From positions 372,001-436,000 of the forward strand of contig OY969717.1 in assembly GCA_963702155.1 (NCBI GenBank): a stretch of DNA of 64,000 bases. The letters run 5' to 3'. This document shows positions 25,872-35,656 of this stretch, piece after piece. Origin of the DNA: G963702155 sp963702155 (GTDB lineage: Bacteria; Pseudomonadota; Alphaproteobacteria; Micavibrionales; Micavibrionaceae). A program made the position numbers and the translations under genes. Positions within the stretch are counted from its first letter, which is position 1, and every line of letters starts with the position of its first letter. The notes beneath the pieces were generated by a model, which did no database searches, was not told where the DNA came from, and worked only from the letters and a program-made list of their open reading frames with translations.

Positions 25872-25937
25872 TTTCTGCATAAATTTAAGGTTTGATTTTT
25901 AAAAAAGCATTGGCTCTTTTAAATTAATGTTCTTTAG

Positions 25938-26741
25938 CTATTCAAAATAAAAAGCGGTTTTAACCGCCGCTACATTTTCCGACAAATGCTTCGGGTTGAT
26001 CGTTCCCGCAATTACGCTACTGACGGCTCTATGCGCAAACACATGCGCCATGTTATCGGCAACATTGCGCGCTTGTCTACCGCTAACCAAATGCCCGCTT
26101 CCTAGCGCTTTTTTAACTAAAACACCCGCACCATGCTTGCCCGCATAATCCAAAACCGCGCGCTCTTCATCATAATCGGCGTTATATGTCGCCATCACAC
26201 AATCAAAAAGCTCGCATGATAAAATGCCGCCCTCTACCGTTTTGGTCGAAGCGCCCAGTGCTTTAACCAACCCCTGTGCCTTAAACTGATAAAGCCGTTC
26301 AACCAGTGCGGAATCGGCCATAATCTCCATATCCCGTCCATCGGAGTGAATAAGAAATATATCAATATAATCAGTGTTTAAACGCTTAAGCGAGCGCTCT
26401 AGCGAAGCTTCAAAATAATCGGCGGAAAAATCATAATGCGATTGTCCATTGTCAAAATCTTCCCCCGCTTTACCTGCAATAACCCACTGATCCCGTTGAC
26501 CTTTTAAAAGCGCGCCAAGCCGTTCCTCACTCTGCCCGTAAGAGGGCGCAGTATCCAGAACATTAACACCAAGCTTTTTGGCTTGCTCTAATAAGGCGGC
26601 TAAATCCGTCATATCCGGTATTTCAAACCCTTGGGGGTATTTAACGCCTTCGTTGCGGCCAAATTTCACCGTACCAAGGCCAAGCGCCGAAACATTTATA
26701 TCCGTTTGCCCTAGTGGTCTAAGCCATTTTTTATCCATCAT
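25938..26741 (-). CDS. Aldo/keto reductase
   Basis: This roughly 267-residue NADPH-dependent oxidoreductase has the TIM-barrel pattern of the family: LGLGTVKFG, the catalytic Asp/Tyr region LDTAPSYGQSEERLG, Lys in WVIAGKAG, and IDIFLIHSDGRD. The start is placed at the ATG at 26741, whose ATGA overlaps the stop of the upstream FAD oxidoreductase gene, with GGAAGG just before; an earlier in-frame ATG gives 272 residues. Translational coupling suggests both enzymes act in one pathway. Substrate is unknown. Confidence 0.85.
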   Translation of the reverse strand: MMDKKWLRPLGQTDINVSALGLGTVKFGRNEGVKYPQGFEIPDMTDLAALLEQAKKLGVNVLDTAPSYGQSEERLGALLKGQRDQWVIAGKAGEDFDNGQSHYDFSADYFEASLERSLKRLNTDYIDIFLIHSDGRDMEIMADSALVERLYQFKAQGLVKALGASTKTVEGGILSCELFDCVMATYNADYDEERAVLDYAGKHGAGVLVKKALGSGHLVSGRQARNVADNMAHVFAHRAVSSVIAGTINPKHLSENVAAVKTAFYFE

Positions 26742-27949
26742 CTTAATACCTTCCATTTGGCATTATCCCATGGCGCGGACGCTATGCTCGCAGGTTCTAA
26801 AACAGAAAAATCAGCCAAATCATATCGTGGCAGTATATCATTTTTCAATAATTGCTCCATAATCATATCAGATAAGACAGGCGCAAATGCCAGTTTTGTC
26901 GGCCAGCAATAAAACATATTTTTGCCGCCATTATGAATTTTTGGTGTATCAGGTAGCCATGATTCAGATCCTGATCCGGACACACATTCATGTCGATCAA
27001 TCGGCAAATATGCCCAATGGGATGAATAGTTAGTATCGGTTTTACCAATACTAACTATTGATTTTTCCAATACTATTTCCCAATCTTTTTTAAAGCTGTG
27101 AATATTGTCGTCTTTGTCGCGTTCCGCAACTTGTCCGCCAATATACCATATTCGCGCGCCTTTTTTATCGTAATGTGTGGTTATTGTTGCCATCGGCTTT
27201 TCTGACATACCAACAATATGAGCATAAAAATCAAATGGAGCGTTTCGCATAAGCCCCATCAGCAAAGGCCGCGCCTGCGTTTTTAAAGTGGAATCATGCC
27301 CGTTCGCCGCCGCCATCAATACATTCGCACCTGCCGCTGTGCTTATATAGGCTTGTGCCTCGATGCGAAAATGTTTAAATAGCAAGGCAGAAATATCACC
27401 ATCTGCAGCGCGTTCAAACTCAAAATTCTCACCCCATTGTGCTTGTTTTATATAGGCGTCTTGATCTTTGGAAAGTGCATAAACGACACTTGGAATATCA
27501 AAAACCGGCTCATTCAGCTCTATATATTTACCTTTAAATCCGGCACTTTTAATCGTGTCCGGCACATCGGTAATATTGATTTTCTGGCCAAAGCTTTTCT
27601 TTGTAAGTGTTTGAATAAGTTTGCCTTTAATACCTGAAGGAAGCAGCATAGATTGCGCCCGCGCATTAACGATAGCTGCGCTTATATTCACATCACCGCG
27701 ACCCGCATGCGCGTACATCCAGCGTTCCGGCATCGCGCTCATGGTTTTGGCATGGCCGCTCACATTACCGGCAAGCATGTATTTAAGACCGGAATGAATA
27801 ATGCCCTGGGACGCTAATGTTTGCCCGCCGCCAAGCATATCACCTTCAAGCAAAAGTACCGAATACCCGCGCGCGCGCAATACGTGATACGACCAAAGCC
27901 CCGCAATCCCTCCGCCAATAATGATAATATCCGTATGAAATGTCTTCAT
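26738..27949 (-). CDS. FAD-dependent oxidoreductase (DAO superfamily)
   Basis: This 403-residue protein has an N-terminal dinucleotide-binding motif IIIIGGGIAGLWSYHVLRA and the DAO-type continuation LLEGDMLGGGQTLASQG. The remaining part resembles glycerol-3-phosphate dehydrogenase-like or amino-acid oxidase-like enzymes without allowing a clear choice. No signal peptide or membrane segment is present. It is the first gene of a pair with the aldo/keto reductase (ATGA overlap). A joint redox function is inferred. Confidence 0.8.
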   Translation of the reverse strand: MKTFHTDIIIIGGGIAGLWSYHVLRARGYSVLLLEGDMLGGGQTLASQGIIHSGLKYMLAGNVSGHAKTMSAMPERWMYAHAGRGDVNISAAIVNARAQSMLLPSGIKGKLIQTLTKKSFGQKINITDVPDTIKSAGFKGKYIELNEPVFDIPSVVYALSKDQDAYIKQAQWGENFEFERAADGDISALLFKHFRIEAQAYISTAAGANVLMAAANGHDSTLKTQARPLLMGLMRNAPFDFYAHIVGMSEKPMATITTHYDKKGARIWYIGGQVAERDKDDNIHSFKKDWEIVLEKSIVSIGKTDTNYSSHWAYLPIDRHECVSGSGSESWLPDTPKIHNGGKNMFYCWPTKLAFAPVLSDMIMEQLLKNDILPRYDLADFSVLEPASIASAPWDNAKWKVLR

Positions 27950-27957
27950 AGAGTTAA

Positions 27958-27983
27958 AGCATCCTGAATTTATTTCAGAATCT
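27958..27983. repeat. REP-like palindromic element, copy 3
   Basis: AGCATCCTGA, seven bases, TCAGAATCT: a diverged copy of the element at 3668, lying just upstream of the FAD oxidoreductase gene. Confidence 0.65.
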
Positions 27984-28030
27984 ATGTATACGTTTATAAC
28001 GTTATAGAGACAAGATCAGTATGTTTGGGT

Positions 28031-28900
28031 TTACGCTTTTACTAGCCAATCGGTAACGGCAAGAATTTGATCCTGCGCCATGAGTGATGGCACGTGCCCG
28101 CAATCTTCAAAACGCACATAATCCATTTGTTTTCCGTTATAATGTTCTCGCATTTTTTCAACAACATCGTCGGTCAAAACAAGAGACTGAGCACCATGCA
28201 GAAGCAAAACACGCTGCTCAAGTGAATGCCACAAAGGCCATAAATCCACTTCGCCTAATGGTAAATCTTTGAATATATATGCGATCGCGGGGTCATACGC
28301 ATATGAAATCTGTCCGTCATCCAATGCACGCGCATTATGCGCCGCCATGTGATTCCACTGCGCGTCTGTAACAGGCCCCCAGCTCAATCCGCGTGTTTCC
28401 CGCAGTCGCGTTTCAAGCGCCTGCACTGTATCAAAGGTATAAAGCGGAGACACATATTGATGAAGAAAATCCAGCACATCTTGAGAAACAATAGGGCCAA
28501 CATCATTTAATATCAATTTGTGTATCGGCGAATTTTCCGCCGCCGCTATACGAATACCTAAAAGGCCGCCAAGCGAAACGCCAAGCCAGTCGACGCTTTG
28601 CGGTTCGTTTATGTTTAAATCCGCGAATAGAGCGGTGAGGTCGTCGCAATATTGCGCATGACTGTAATCCATAGGGTTGGCTAAAAAATCGCTGCGACCA
28701 CGTCCTGCCAAATCAATCGCAATGACACGGTACCCATGATCAACCAAAGCTGGCGCAATAAAATCAAAATCATGCCCATTGCCGGTCAGGCCATGCACAC
28801 AAATAACAATACGCGCAGTATCATCCCCCCAATCAGAATAGACTAAGCGATGAAAACCTTTTGAATTTCGTCCTAAAAATGAATGTTCGGTGTATTGCAT
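28031..28900 (-). CDS. Alpha/beta hydrolase
   Basis: This 289-residue enzyme has the fold's hallmarks: oxyanion region CVHGLTGNGHDF, the nucleophile elbow GVSLGG (Ser), acid in LVLTDDVVEKM, and catalytic His in CGHVPSLM. RVIAIDLAGRGRSD is typical of soluble esterases and C-C hydrolases. No signal peptide is visible. The substrate is unknown. It lies alone on the minus strand between repeat-containing spacers. Confidence 0.88.
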   Translation of the reverse strand: MQYTEHSFLGRNSKGFHRLVYSDWGDDTARIVICVHGLTGNGHDFDFIAPALVDHGYRVIAIDLAGRGRSDFLANPMDYSHAQYCDDLTALFADLNINEPQSVDWLGVSLGGLLGIRIAAAENSPIHKLILNDVGPIVSQDVLDFLHQYVSPLYTFDTVQALETRLRETRGLSWGPVTDAQWNHMAAHNARALDDGQISYAYDPAIAYIFKDLPLGEVDLWPLWHSLEQRVLLLHGAQSLVLTDDVVEKMREHYNGKQMDYVRFEDCGHVPSLMAQDQILAVTDWLVKA

Positions 28901-28922
28901 AAAAAGAGCCGCTGAATTTGAA

Positions 28923-28992
28923 TGTCATCCTGAGGTAAAATCGAAGGATCTAAAAAACTTCATCAGATTCTTCCCATACGCTTAGAATGACA
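28923..28992. repeat. Longer dispersed palindromic repeat related to the REP-like elements
   Basis: The element begins TGTCATCCTGAG and ends AGAATGACA, with AAGGATCT and AGATTCTT inside, giving nested inverted repeats. The TCATCCTGA core is shared with the short elements at 3668, 25145 and 27958. It lies between secA and the hydrolase. Confidence 0.65.
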
Positions 28993-29016
28993 ATATTGCC
29001 TAATCAAAAAAAAGCA

Positions 29017-31827
29017 CTAAATCTTTCCGTGACATTGCTTGAATTTCTTCCCCGACCCGCAAGGGCAGGTGGCATTACGCGGTGTTTTGCCCCATGTCGC
29101 TGGATCCGCCTTATCAAAAGGACGGCGGGGTTTTAAAGGCGGAGCGAGCTTATCCCGTACCTTTGATCCGCCGCGCGGGCCAAGCTGACCAGAGACAGGC
29201 TGCGATTGTGGTCTTGCACCTCCGCCGCCAGCCGCGGCCGCTTGCCGATCTACGCCCAAACCCATCAATGCCGGGTCTTGCCGCGTCTCTTGCATATTTT
29301 GCGGCTCTTCCATCATATGCGGCATCATAACGCCAACGCCGTTTTCACTTACATTAAGCTCTATCAAGCTAAGCGTTTGTGTGATGCTCTCACGCAATTG
29401 ATCCAGCATCATTTCAAACATACCAAAAGCTTCGGTTTTATATTCATTTAAAGGATCACGCTGCCCAAAAGCGCGAAGGTTAATACCTTGGCGCAAATGA
29501 TCAAGATGAAGCAAATGCTCCTTCCAGTGCTGATCCAAGATTTGCAACACGATGGTTTTCTCCATTCGCCGCCAGACACTCTCTCCAGAATCCGTCATTT
29601 TCTTTGCCATTTTACGGTCAGACGCATCTATAATCCGGTCTTGCATTTCCATGTCCGCAATGCCTTCTTCTTTCGCCCAATCCTCAACGGGCAAATTAAG
29701 GCCGAGGAGCCGCTGCACTTCGGTATCCAGTACATCAACATCCCATTGTTCGGCATAGCTGTTAGCAGGAATGGTCGCGACGATCATATCTTCAATCGTT
29801 TCATGACGCATATCTTTGACCAGATCATCTACAACAGGCGCTTCCATAATTTCGCGGCGCTGTTCATATATAACTTTACGCTGGTCATTCATAACATCAT
29901 CATATTTGAGCAAGTTTTTCCGCACATCAAAATGCATGGATTCGACTTTACCCTGCGCCCTTTGGAGCATTTTAGAGATAAGCGGGTGTTCAAGCGCTTC
30001 CCCATCTTGTAAGCCAATACGTTTATTGGCAAGTAACCCTTCAAGGCGGTCACCTGCAAATATACGCATTAAATCATCTTCAACAGAAAGAAAGAACATG
30101 GTTGCGCCTGGGTCACCCTGACGCCCTGAACGACCGCGAAGCTGATTATCAATACGGCGGGATTCGTGGCGTTCCGTTCCAATAACAAAAAGCCCGCCCG
30201 CATCTTTGACTTTGACTTTATCGGCTTCAACTTCGGCGCGAATTTTCTCGGCGGCTTTATTGCGCCGCTCTTCAGTCCATGATGCGTCAACTTCGGCCTC
30301 AACCCGCATATCCGCGTTTCCGCCAAGCTGAATGTCCGTACCCCGTCCCGCCATATTGGTGGCAATAGTCACTGCGCCGGGGCGTCCGGCTTGCGCGACA
30401 ATAAAGGCTTCTTGCTCATGATAACGGGCGTTCAAAACGCTATGCTTGATTTTGGCTTTTTTAAGCGCATCAGATAATTGTTCGGATTTTTCAATCGAAA
30501 CCGTACCGACAAGAACAGGTTGATGCCGTTCTTGTGCTTCTTTAATTAATGCGGCAATCGCCTGACTTTTATCGCTTAAAGATTTATAAATCCGGTCATC
30601 ATGGTCTATCCGCGCAATCGGCAGGTTGGTTGGAATGGCGACAACGCCAAGGCTGTAAATCTCGGCAAATTCGGAAACTTCGGTCATCGCCGTACCGGTC
30701 ATACCCGATAATTTGGGATAAAGACGGAAGTAATTCTGGAACGTGATCGAGGCGAGCGTTTGATTTTCATTTTGAATATCCGCGCCTTCTTTGGCTTCAA
30801 TCGCTTGGTGCAACCCTTCAGAAAGCCTGCGCCCCTCCATCATCCTTCCTGTAAATTCATCAATCAAAACAACGCGATCATCTTTGACAATATAATCTTT
30901 ATCACGGAAAAACAGCTTATGCGCGCGTAGTGCCTGATTGACATGATGCACAAGGTTAATGTTTTGAATATCGTACATATTGCCTTCGATAAGCAGGGCA
31001 TGTTCGCGCAAAAGTTCCTCGACCCGCTCTGTCCCGTCCTCGGTCATAACAACTGTTTTATGCTTTTCATCCATGTCAAAATCGCCATCCTCAAGATGAG
31101 GGATTAACTTGTTCACGGCAACGTACATATCGGCGGAGGATTCGGACGGGCCGGAAATGATGAGCGGTGTCCGCGCCTCATCAATCAAGATGGAATCAAT
31201 TTCATCAATAATGGCAAAATTGAATGGACGCTGTACCATACGATCCAAACGGAATTTCATGTTATCGCGCAGATAATCGAACCCGTATTCATTATTTGTT
31301 CCGTAGGTAATATCGCACGCATACGCGGCGCGGCGTTCTTCATCAGGCATATTACTCTTGATACAGCCCACACTAAGGCCAAGGAAATTATAAACCTGAC
31401 CCATCCATTCCGAATCACGCTCCGCCAGATAATCATTCACGGTTACGACATGAACACCTTTACCTTCCAAAGCATTAAGATAGCCGGAAAGGGTAGAAAC
31501 AAGGGTTTTCCCCTCACCCGTACGCATTTCCGCAATCTTCCCCTGATGCATAACAAGGCCGCCAATAAGCTGCACATCAAAATGACGTTGTTTCAACGTA
31601 CGTTTTGCCGCTTCCCGCACAACGGCAAACGCATCATATTTTATATGATCTAGGGATTCGCCATCCGCCAAACGCTGCCTCAATTTGGCCGTTTGCCCGC
31701 GCAGTTCATCATCGCTCATCGGTTCGTATGTGGCTTCAAGCGCATTAATCGTTTCCACATCTTTATGATACGATTTTAAAACGCGGTCATTAGATGATCC
31801 AAATAATTTTGTGGCAAATTTTAGCAA
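29017..31827 (-). CDS. secA: Protein translocase ATPase SecA
   Basis: SecA drives post-translational export through SecYEG. The 936-residue protein has Walker A MRTGEGKT, Walker B IIDEIDSILIDEARTPLI, the preprotein-binding region, helicase motifs TNMAGRGTDIQLGG and QLRGRSGRQGDPG, and the zinc-binding C-terminus CPCGSGKKFKQCHG that contacts SecB. It is divergent from a parvulin gene at 32037, an arrangement common in alphaproteobacteria. Confidence 0.98.
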   Translation of the reverse strand: MLKFATKLFGSSNDRVLKSYHKDVETINALEATYEPMSDDELRGQTAKLRQRLADGESLDHIKYDAFAVVREAAKRTLKQRHFDVQLIGGLVMHQGKIAEMRTGEGKTLVSTLSGYLNALEGKGVHVVTVNDYLAERDSEWMGQVYNFLGLSVGCIKSNMPDEERRAAYACDITYGTNNEYGFDYLRDNMKFRLDRMVQRPFNFAIIDEIDSILIDEARTPLIISGPSESSADMYVAVNKLIPHLEDGDFDMDEKHKTVVMTEDGTERVEELLREHALLIEGNMYDIQNINLVHHVNQALRAHKLFFRDKDYIVKDDRVVLIDEFTGRMMEGRRLSEGLHQAIEAKEGADIQNENQTLASITFQNYFRLYPKLSGMTGTAMTEVSEFAEIYSLGVVAIPTNLPIARIDHDDRIYKSLSDKSQAIAALIKEAQERHQPVLVGTVSIEKSEQLSDALKKAKIKHSVLNARYHEQEAFIVAQAGRPGAVTIATNMAGRGTDIQLGGNADMRVEAEVDASWTEERRNKAAEKIRAEVEADKVKVKDAGGLFVIGTERHESRRIDNQLRGRSGRQGDPGATMFFLSVEDDLMRIFAGDRLEGLLANKRIGLQDGEALEHPLISKMLQRAQGKVESMHFDVRKNLLKYDDVMNDQRKVIYEQRREIMEAPVVDDLVKDMRHETIEDMIVATIPANSYAEQWDVDVLDTEVQRLLGLNLPVEDWAKEEGIADMEMQDRIIDASDRKMAKKMTDSGESVWRRMEKTIVLQILDQHWKEHLLHLDHLRQGINLRAFGQRDPLNEYKTEAFGMFEMMLDQLRESITQTLSLIELNVSENGVGVMMPHMMEEPQNMQETRQDPALMGLGVDRQAAAAGGGGARPQSQPVSGQLGPRGGSKVRDKLAPPLKPRRPFDKADPATWGKTPRNATCPCGSGKKFKQCHGKI

Positions 31828-32036
31828 TGGAAAACTCCGGTTTTCATCTTGTTTTTATAAGGGTAAACTTACATCTATGTCTAATAAGTATGTTTTGTAT
31901 AAGCCTCACGCATATAAAGGTCAATATAACTTGTCAATGTTTGGATTCTGGGTGTTGAAAACTACATATACTTTCGCTAGGGTTAGCATTATCCGATTCT
32001 ATAAAACATGAATAAAAGATAGAAAGTCATTTAAAA

Positions 32037-33074
32037 ATGAACGATATAAATAAAAAAAATACATATGAGCGCGGGAATGTTGCGCTGATTATTTTAGGGT
32101 TAATCGCGATTGTAGCGATTGGCGGCTTTGCGTATTTCTCTTCAACGATGAATAAGGATGACGGCGCGGTCGAAATGGCCGTGAACGAGGATACATCCCA
32201 AAACATGGCCGCGAATGCGGCGGAGCAGGAGGCAGAGCAGGGCGTTCAAAACGAAGCGCAAGCTATACAAATACCTGAGGATTTTGAGATCAAGCCCGGT
32301 AACCCAGTCGTTGCGAAAGTGGGTGATAACGAAGTTACCCGCGTAGATGTATTTAAATATATTCAAACCCTGCCGCCCGCTACACGCCAGCTTCCGATAA
32401 CGCAGCTTTTCCCGCTTGCAACAGAGCAGGTCATCAATGCGCAAATTATCGGCGATAATACAAATGATGTAAATCTGGATAATGACCCCATGGTGAAGGA
32501 GCAACTTGCCCAAGCCAAGAAAAACATTGTGCGTACAATTTATATTCAAAAGCAGGTCGAAAAGCGTTTGGACGAAAACCGTTTGAAGGCCGCCTATGAA
32601 GAATATAAGGCAAACTTCCCCGAAACGCAGCAAATCAAAGCGCAGCACATTCTGGTAGAAGATGAAAAGCTTGCAAAGGATCTGACCAAGCAAATTAAAG
32701 ATGGGGCAGATTTCGCATCGATTGCAAAAGAAAGCTCTATTGATGGCACAGCCGCAAGCGGCGGTCAGCTTGGGTATTTTGCTCAAACAGACGTCGTACC
32801 TGAATTTGCGGAAAAGGCATTTTCAATGAAGCCTGGAGAAATAACGGACAAGCCGGTCAAAACCGATTTTGGTTATCATATTATCAAAGTGGAAGACAAA
32901 CGTATTGCGCCTGTACCGACATACGAGGAAGCCAAACCATTTCTTGAGCCTCAGCTACGTCAAGTTGTACTTTCCGAGCTTTTGGAAGAGTGGCGCAATG
33001 AGAAAAGCATTGAACGTTTTGATATTAATGGCGAAGCCATCGAGCCAGCCGCCGGAGATGCGCCTGCTGAATAA
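32037..33074 (+). CDS. Peptidylprolyl isomerase, parvulin type, membrane-anchored
   Basis: This 345-residue protein has one N-terminal membrane helix (about 15-33), a periplasmic N-terminal region of the SurA/PrsA kind, and a parvulin domain at about 200-290 (IKAQHILVEDEKLAKD, GGQLGYFAQTDVVPEFAEKAF, KTDFGYHIIKVED). It likely assists folding of exported proteins. Its position opposite secA fits that role. A strong terminator follows at 33116. The start lacks a strong ribosome site, but the membrane helix fixes it approximately. Confidence 0.93.
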   Translation: MNDINKKNTYERGNVALIILGLIAIVAIGGFAYFSSTMNKDDGAVEMAVNEDTSQNMAANAAEQEAEQGVQNEAQAIQIPEDFEIKPGNPVVAKVGDNEVTRVDVFKYIQTLPPATRQLPITQLFPLATEQVINAQIIGDNTNDVNLDNDPMVKEQLAQAKKNIVRTIYIQKQVEKRLDENRLKAAYEEYKANFPETQQIKAQHILVEDEKLAKDLTKQIKDGADFASIAKESSIDGTAASGGQLGYFAQTDVVPEFAEKAFSMKPGEITDKPVKTDFGYHIIKVEDKRIAPVPTYEEAKPFLEPQLRQVVLSELLEEWRNEKSIERFDINGEAIEPAAGDAPAE

Positions 33075-33115
33075 GTTTTAAAACATATGCCAACGCATGC
33101 ATACATTTAATGATG

Positions 33116-33147
33116 CGCCGGACAAAGATCCGGCGTTTCTTTTTTTA
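33116..33147 (+). terminator. Rho-independent terminator after the parvulin gene
   Basis: The perfect seven-base stem CGCCGGA/TCCGGCG with a six-base loop is followed by TTTCTTTTTTT. Confidence 0.92.
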
Positions 33148-33209
33148 TAGCATAAGATTAAGAAAATACTTTAGTGCATTAATTATAAAGAAAAAAGGAG
33201 CAATACTCA

Positions 33210-33659
33210 ATGTCTTGCCATGAGGCTCTCGATAAACCAAAGCCCACCCCGCCAAAGGGTATGCCGATTGTATTGGTTGCCGCTGCCGCGCTTATTGATC
33301 CGCAAAATCGAATACTAATTGCGCAACGCCCTGAAGGAAAATCGATGGCTGGATTATGGGAGTTTCCGGGCGGTAAAATCGAAAAAGGCGAAGTGCCTGA
33401 ATTCGCACTTATGCGGGAATTGGAGGAAGAACTTGGCATAGAAACCCGCCCAACTTGTTACAATCCCATCGCCTTCGCTTCTCATGCCTACGATGATTTT
33501 CACCTGCTCATGCCGCTTTTTGCATGTCGTATGTGGCGCGGTGTACCAAAAGCGATAGAACATAGCGCCCTTAAATGGGTGCGTCCTTTAGACCTGAACA
33601 ATTATGATATGCCACCTGCCGATATCCCGCTTATTTCTATTTTGCGCGATTTGATATAA
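33210..33659 (+). CDS. mutT: Nudix hydrolase, 8-oxo-dGTP diphosphatase type
   Basis: MutT removes oxidised nucleotides such as 8-oxo-dGTP. The 149-residue protein has the Nudix box GGKIEKGEVPEFALMRELEE and the usual MutT start VAAAALIDPQNRILIAQRP with WEFPGG. AAGGAG lies nine bases before the ATG. In many alphaproteobacteria argJ stands just upstream; here the parvulin gene is directly upstream. A methyltransferase gene follows after 9 bases. Confidence 0.93.
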   Translation: MSCHEALDKPKPTPPKGMPIVLVAAAALIDPQNRILIAQRPEGKSMAGLWEFPGGKIEKGEVPEFALMRELEEELGIETRPTCYNPIAFASHAYDDFHLLMPLFACRMWRGVPKAIEHSALKWVRPLDLNNYDMPPADIPLISILRDLI

Positions 33660-33668
33660 AATAGATAA

Positions 33669-34406
33669 ATGTATCGCGCCGCCTATGATTTAAAAGAGTT
33701 TTATTTAACACCCCAAGGGCGTGTAGTGCGGCGTGTCTTACAAAAACGCATATCAGAGTTCTGGCCAGAAACAAACAATATGCGCATTATGGGATGCGGA
33801 TACGCAGTGCCGTATTTGCGCGAATTCTTTGACAGCGCCGAACGCGTAATTGCCTTAAGCCCCGCGGGGCAGGGCACACATTTTTGGCCACAAAAATTGC
33901 CTGAGGAAAAAAACCTTACGTTCTTATCTGAAGAAGGTGAAATCCCGATTGAAAATGCATCCATAGATCGTATTCTGATGGTACATAATATGGAGTTTTC
34001 CGAAATGCTCGGTACATATATGGACGAAATCTGGCGCATTCTGAAAAGCAATGGGCGTTTACTTATTATTGTTCCAAACCGCGCGGGTTTTTGGGCGCGC
34101 GCCGATGAAACACCATTTGGCCAAGGCACACCCTATAGCGCGGGGCAGGTGGCGCATTTCCTGCGTGAGCATAATTTTACACACGAACGCACTGAAGAGG
34201 CTTTATTTGTACCGCCGCATGCCGGACGCTTTTTTTTGCGCTCTGCGCCAATATTTGAAAAATATGGCCGCATGTTTGCCCCCCTTATTGCGGGCGTCCA
34301 TATGGTGGAGGCGGGCAAACAGGTTTTTGCCACATTAGATAAAGGTACCCGCGCCAAAGTCACAGTGAGAGGGCGCGGCATATTGCCAAAACCTGCGGTG
34401 GGTTAG
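33669..34406 (+). CDS. Class I SAM-dependent methyltransferase
   Basis: This 245-residue protein has a Methyltransf_11-type core, with MRIMGCGYAVPYL (motif I, reduced glycines), FLSEEGEIPIENASIDRILMVHNMEF and LKSNGRLLIIVPNRAG. It is the type found next to mutT or the glyoxalase gene gloB in alphaproteobacteria. The C-terminus is rich in Arg and Lys (RGRGILPKP). The substrate is unknown. It follows mutT by 9 bases. Confidence 0.85.
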   Translation: MYRAAYDLKEFYLTPQGRVVRRVLQKRISEFWPETNNMRIMGCGYAVPYLREFFDSAERVIALSPAGQGTHFWPQKLPEEKNLTFLSEEGEIPIENASIDRILMVHNMEFSEMLGTYMDEIWRILKSNGRLLIIVPNRAGFWARADETPFGQGTPYSAGQVAHFLREHNFTHERTEEALFVPPHAGRFFLRSAPIFEKYGRMFAPLIAGVHMVEAGKQVFATLDKGTRAKVTVRGRGILPKPAVG

Positions 34407-34436
34407 CTAGGCGTTAAACTCAAATATCTTTTAAAA

Positions 34437-35489
34437 TTACAAAATCCCAATCGGATTATCCGGATCAATATCATCCATGAACAATTTAGTGCGATCCATA
34501 TGAGTAGTTTGATACACAAGCCCAATCCAGTTGGAAATAATCGCCCGAGCGCTATCTTTCCATGAATTTTCAAGCAGAGGCACAATATCTTCCTCCGGAA
34601 AATCGGGGCGCTCACCTTGCAAGATTGTATTTTTATGTGAATTGAGGATAGCTTGCGCCTTGGGGCCAAAATAATTCTCGACAAATGGCGGGTAATCAGC
34701 ACGCGCACCATCAATAAAATTCGCAACTTCCCGCTTGTATTCCTTAAATAACGAGATCATGTCATATTCCGGATGCCCCTGAAAACAGATAAAACGAAAC
34801 CCGTCCGGCGTTGTCGCCACATGCACGCCAGCCTCGGCAGAGCGTACCAAAATATCCATACCTGCGGCTTCGAATTGATGAGCATCTATAGCATTTAATC
34901 GAGAATGCGGTGCATGGAAACTGGTATTCATATTGATAACCAAAGGATGCTTACGCTTCAAAACACGGTGATCATAGACACCCCATAATTTTTGGTCTTG
35001 TAAGCGGCGGGTTTGGTTATAACGCATACTCATAAGTGCATGCGTTGCCAAACACGCAAAAAGTGTAGAAGGCACATAATCCCAAGCCCAGTCTATAACC
35101 TTTTGAAGTGCGTTATAATATGGGGCGTATTTAAGAACGGGGTCATCTTCACTCGTACCTGAAATAATAAGCGCGTCCAGCCCCATGGCTTTGATTTGAT
35201 TAAAGCTTTTATAATGTGTGCCGATATAAGCTTGTGTATCCAAACTACGTTCGACGCCATCAATTGTAAAAAAATGTACATAGATTTGCGCGACTTGAAT
35301 ACTGTCACCGATAAGACGCATAAATTGCCGTTCGGTGGCCTCTAGTGCCGCATCCGGCATCAAATTCAAAACACCAATATGCAACTCGCGAATATCCTGA
35401 TGAATGGCGCGCCCCTTCGGAAGGATAAATTGACCCTCCGCACGCAGACGGTCAAAGGTCGGCAGGTTATTGTGATGTACCAAAGGCAT
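34437..35489 (-). CDS. metA: Homoserine O-acyltransferase, MetA family
   Basis: MetA-type enzymes acylate homoserine to open methionine synthesis. The 350-residue protein has the family start GVLNLMPDAALEATERQFMRLIG, the catalytic Cys146 in LFACLATHALM, and His239/Glu241 in CFQGHPEYD. It is longer than E. coli MetA (309), with extra residues at the C-terminus. The loop IISGTSEDDPVLKYAPYY replaces the usual GAPLG-type loop that decides acyl-CoA choice, so succinyl versus acetyl specificity cannot be called. It is divergent from the chorismate mutase gene. Confidence 0.9.
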   Translation of the reverse strand: MPLVHHNNLPTFDRLRAEGQFILPKGRAIHQDIRELHIGVLNLMPDAALEATERQFMRLIGDSIQVAQIYVHFFTIDGVERSLDTQAYIGTHYKSFNQIKAMGLDALIISGTSEDDPVLKYAPYYNALQKVIDWAWDYVPSTLFACLATHALMSMRYNQTRRLQDQKLWGVYDHRVLKRKHPLVINMNTSFHAPHSRLNAIDAHQFEAAGMDILVRSAEAGVHVATTPDGFRFICFQGHPEYDMISLFKEYKREVANFIDGARADYPPFVENYFGPKAQAILNSHKNTILQGERPDFPEEDIVPLLENSWKDSARAIISNWIGLVYQTTHMDRTKLFMDDIDPDNPIGIL

Positions 35490-35594
35490 CTATTATTATC
35501 CTCCGCAATTATAAACTTTCGAAACGGCAGTATCGCGTTTTATCAAGGCCATTTGCAAAGAAAATAAACAAATTGTCTAGGCGAAAACAAGACA

Positions 35595-35629
35595 TTGATC
35601 TATATATATTTCTTTAAAATATAGATCAA
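35595..35629. promoter_or_regulatory. 11-bp inverted repeat between metA and chorismate mutase genes
   Basis: TTGATCTATAT and ATATAGATCAA are perfect arms separated by 13 bases, ending 27 bases before the chorismate mutase start. The TGATCTAT half-site recurs at 1663. It is a plausible operator or leader hairpin. Confidence 0.4.
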
Positions 35630-35656
35630 AATCTAAATAAGCGTATATAAACAATC

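Noticed and set aside
35490..35656. SAM-II type riboswitch upstream of metA.
   Set aside because: A TGATAAA-like stretch exists, but the required P1 pairing partner and pseudoknot strands cannot be found.
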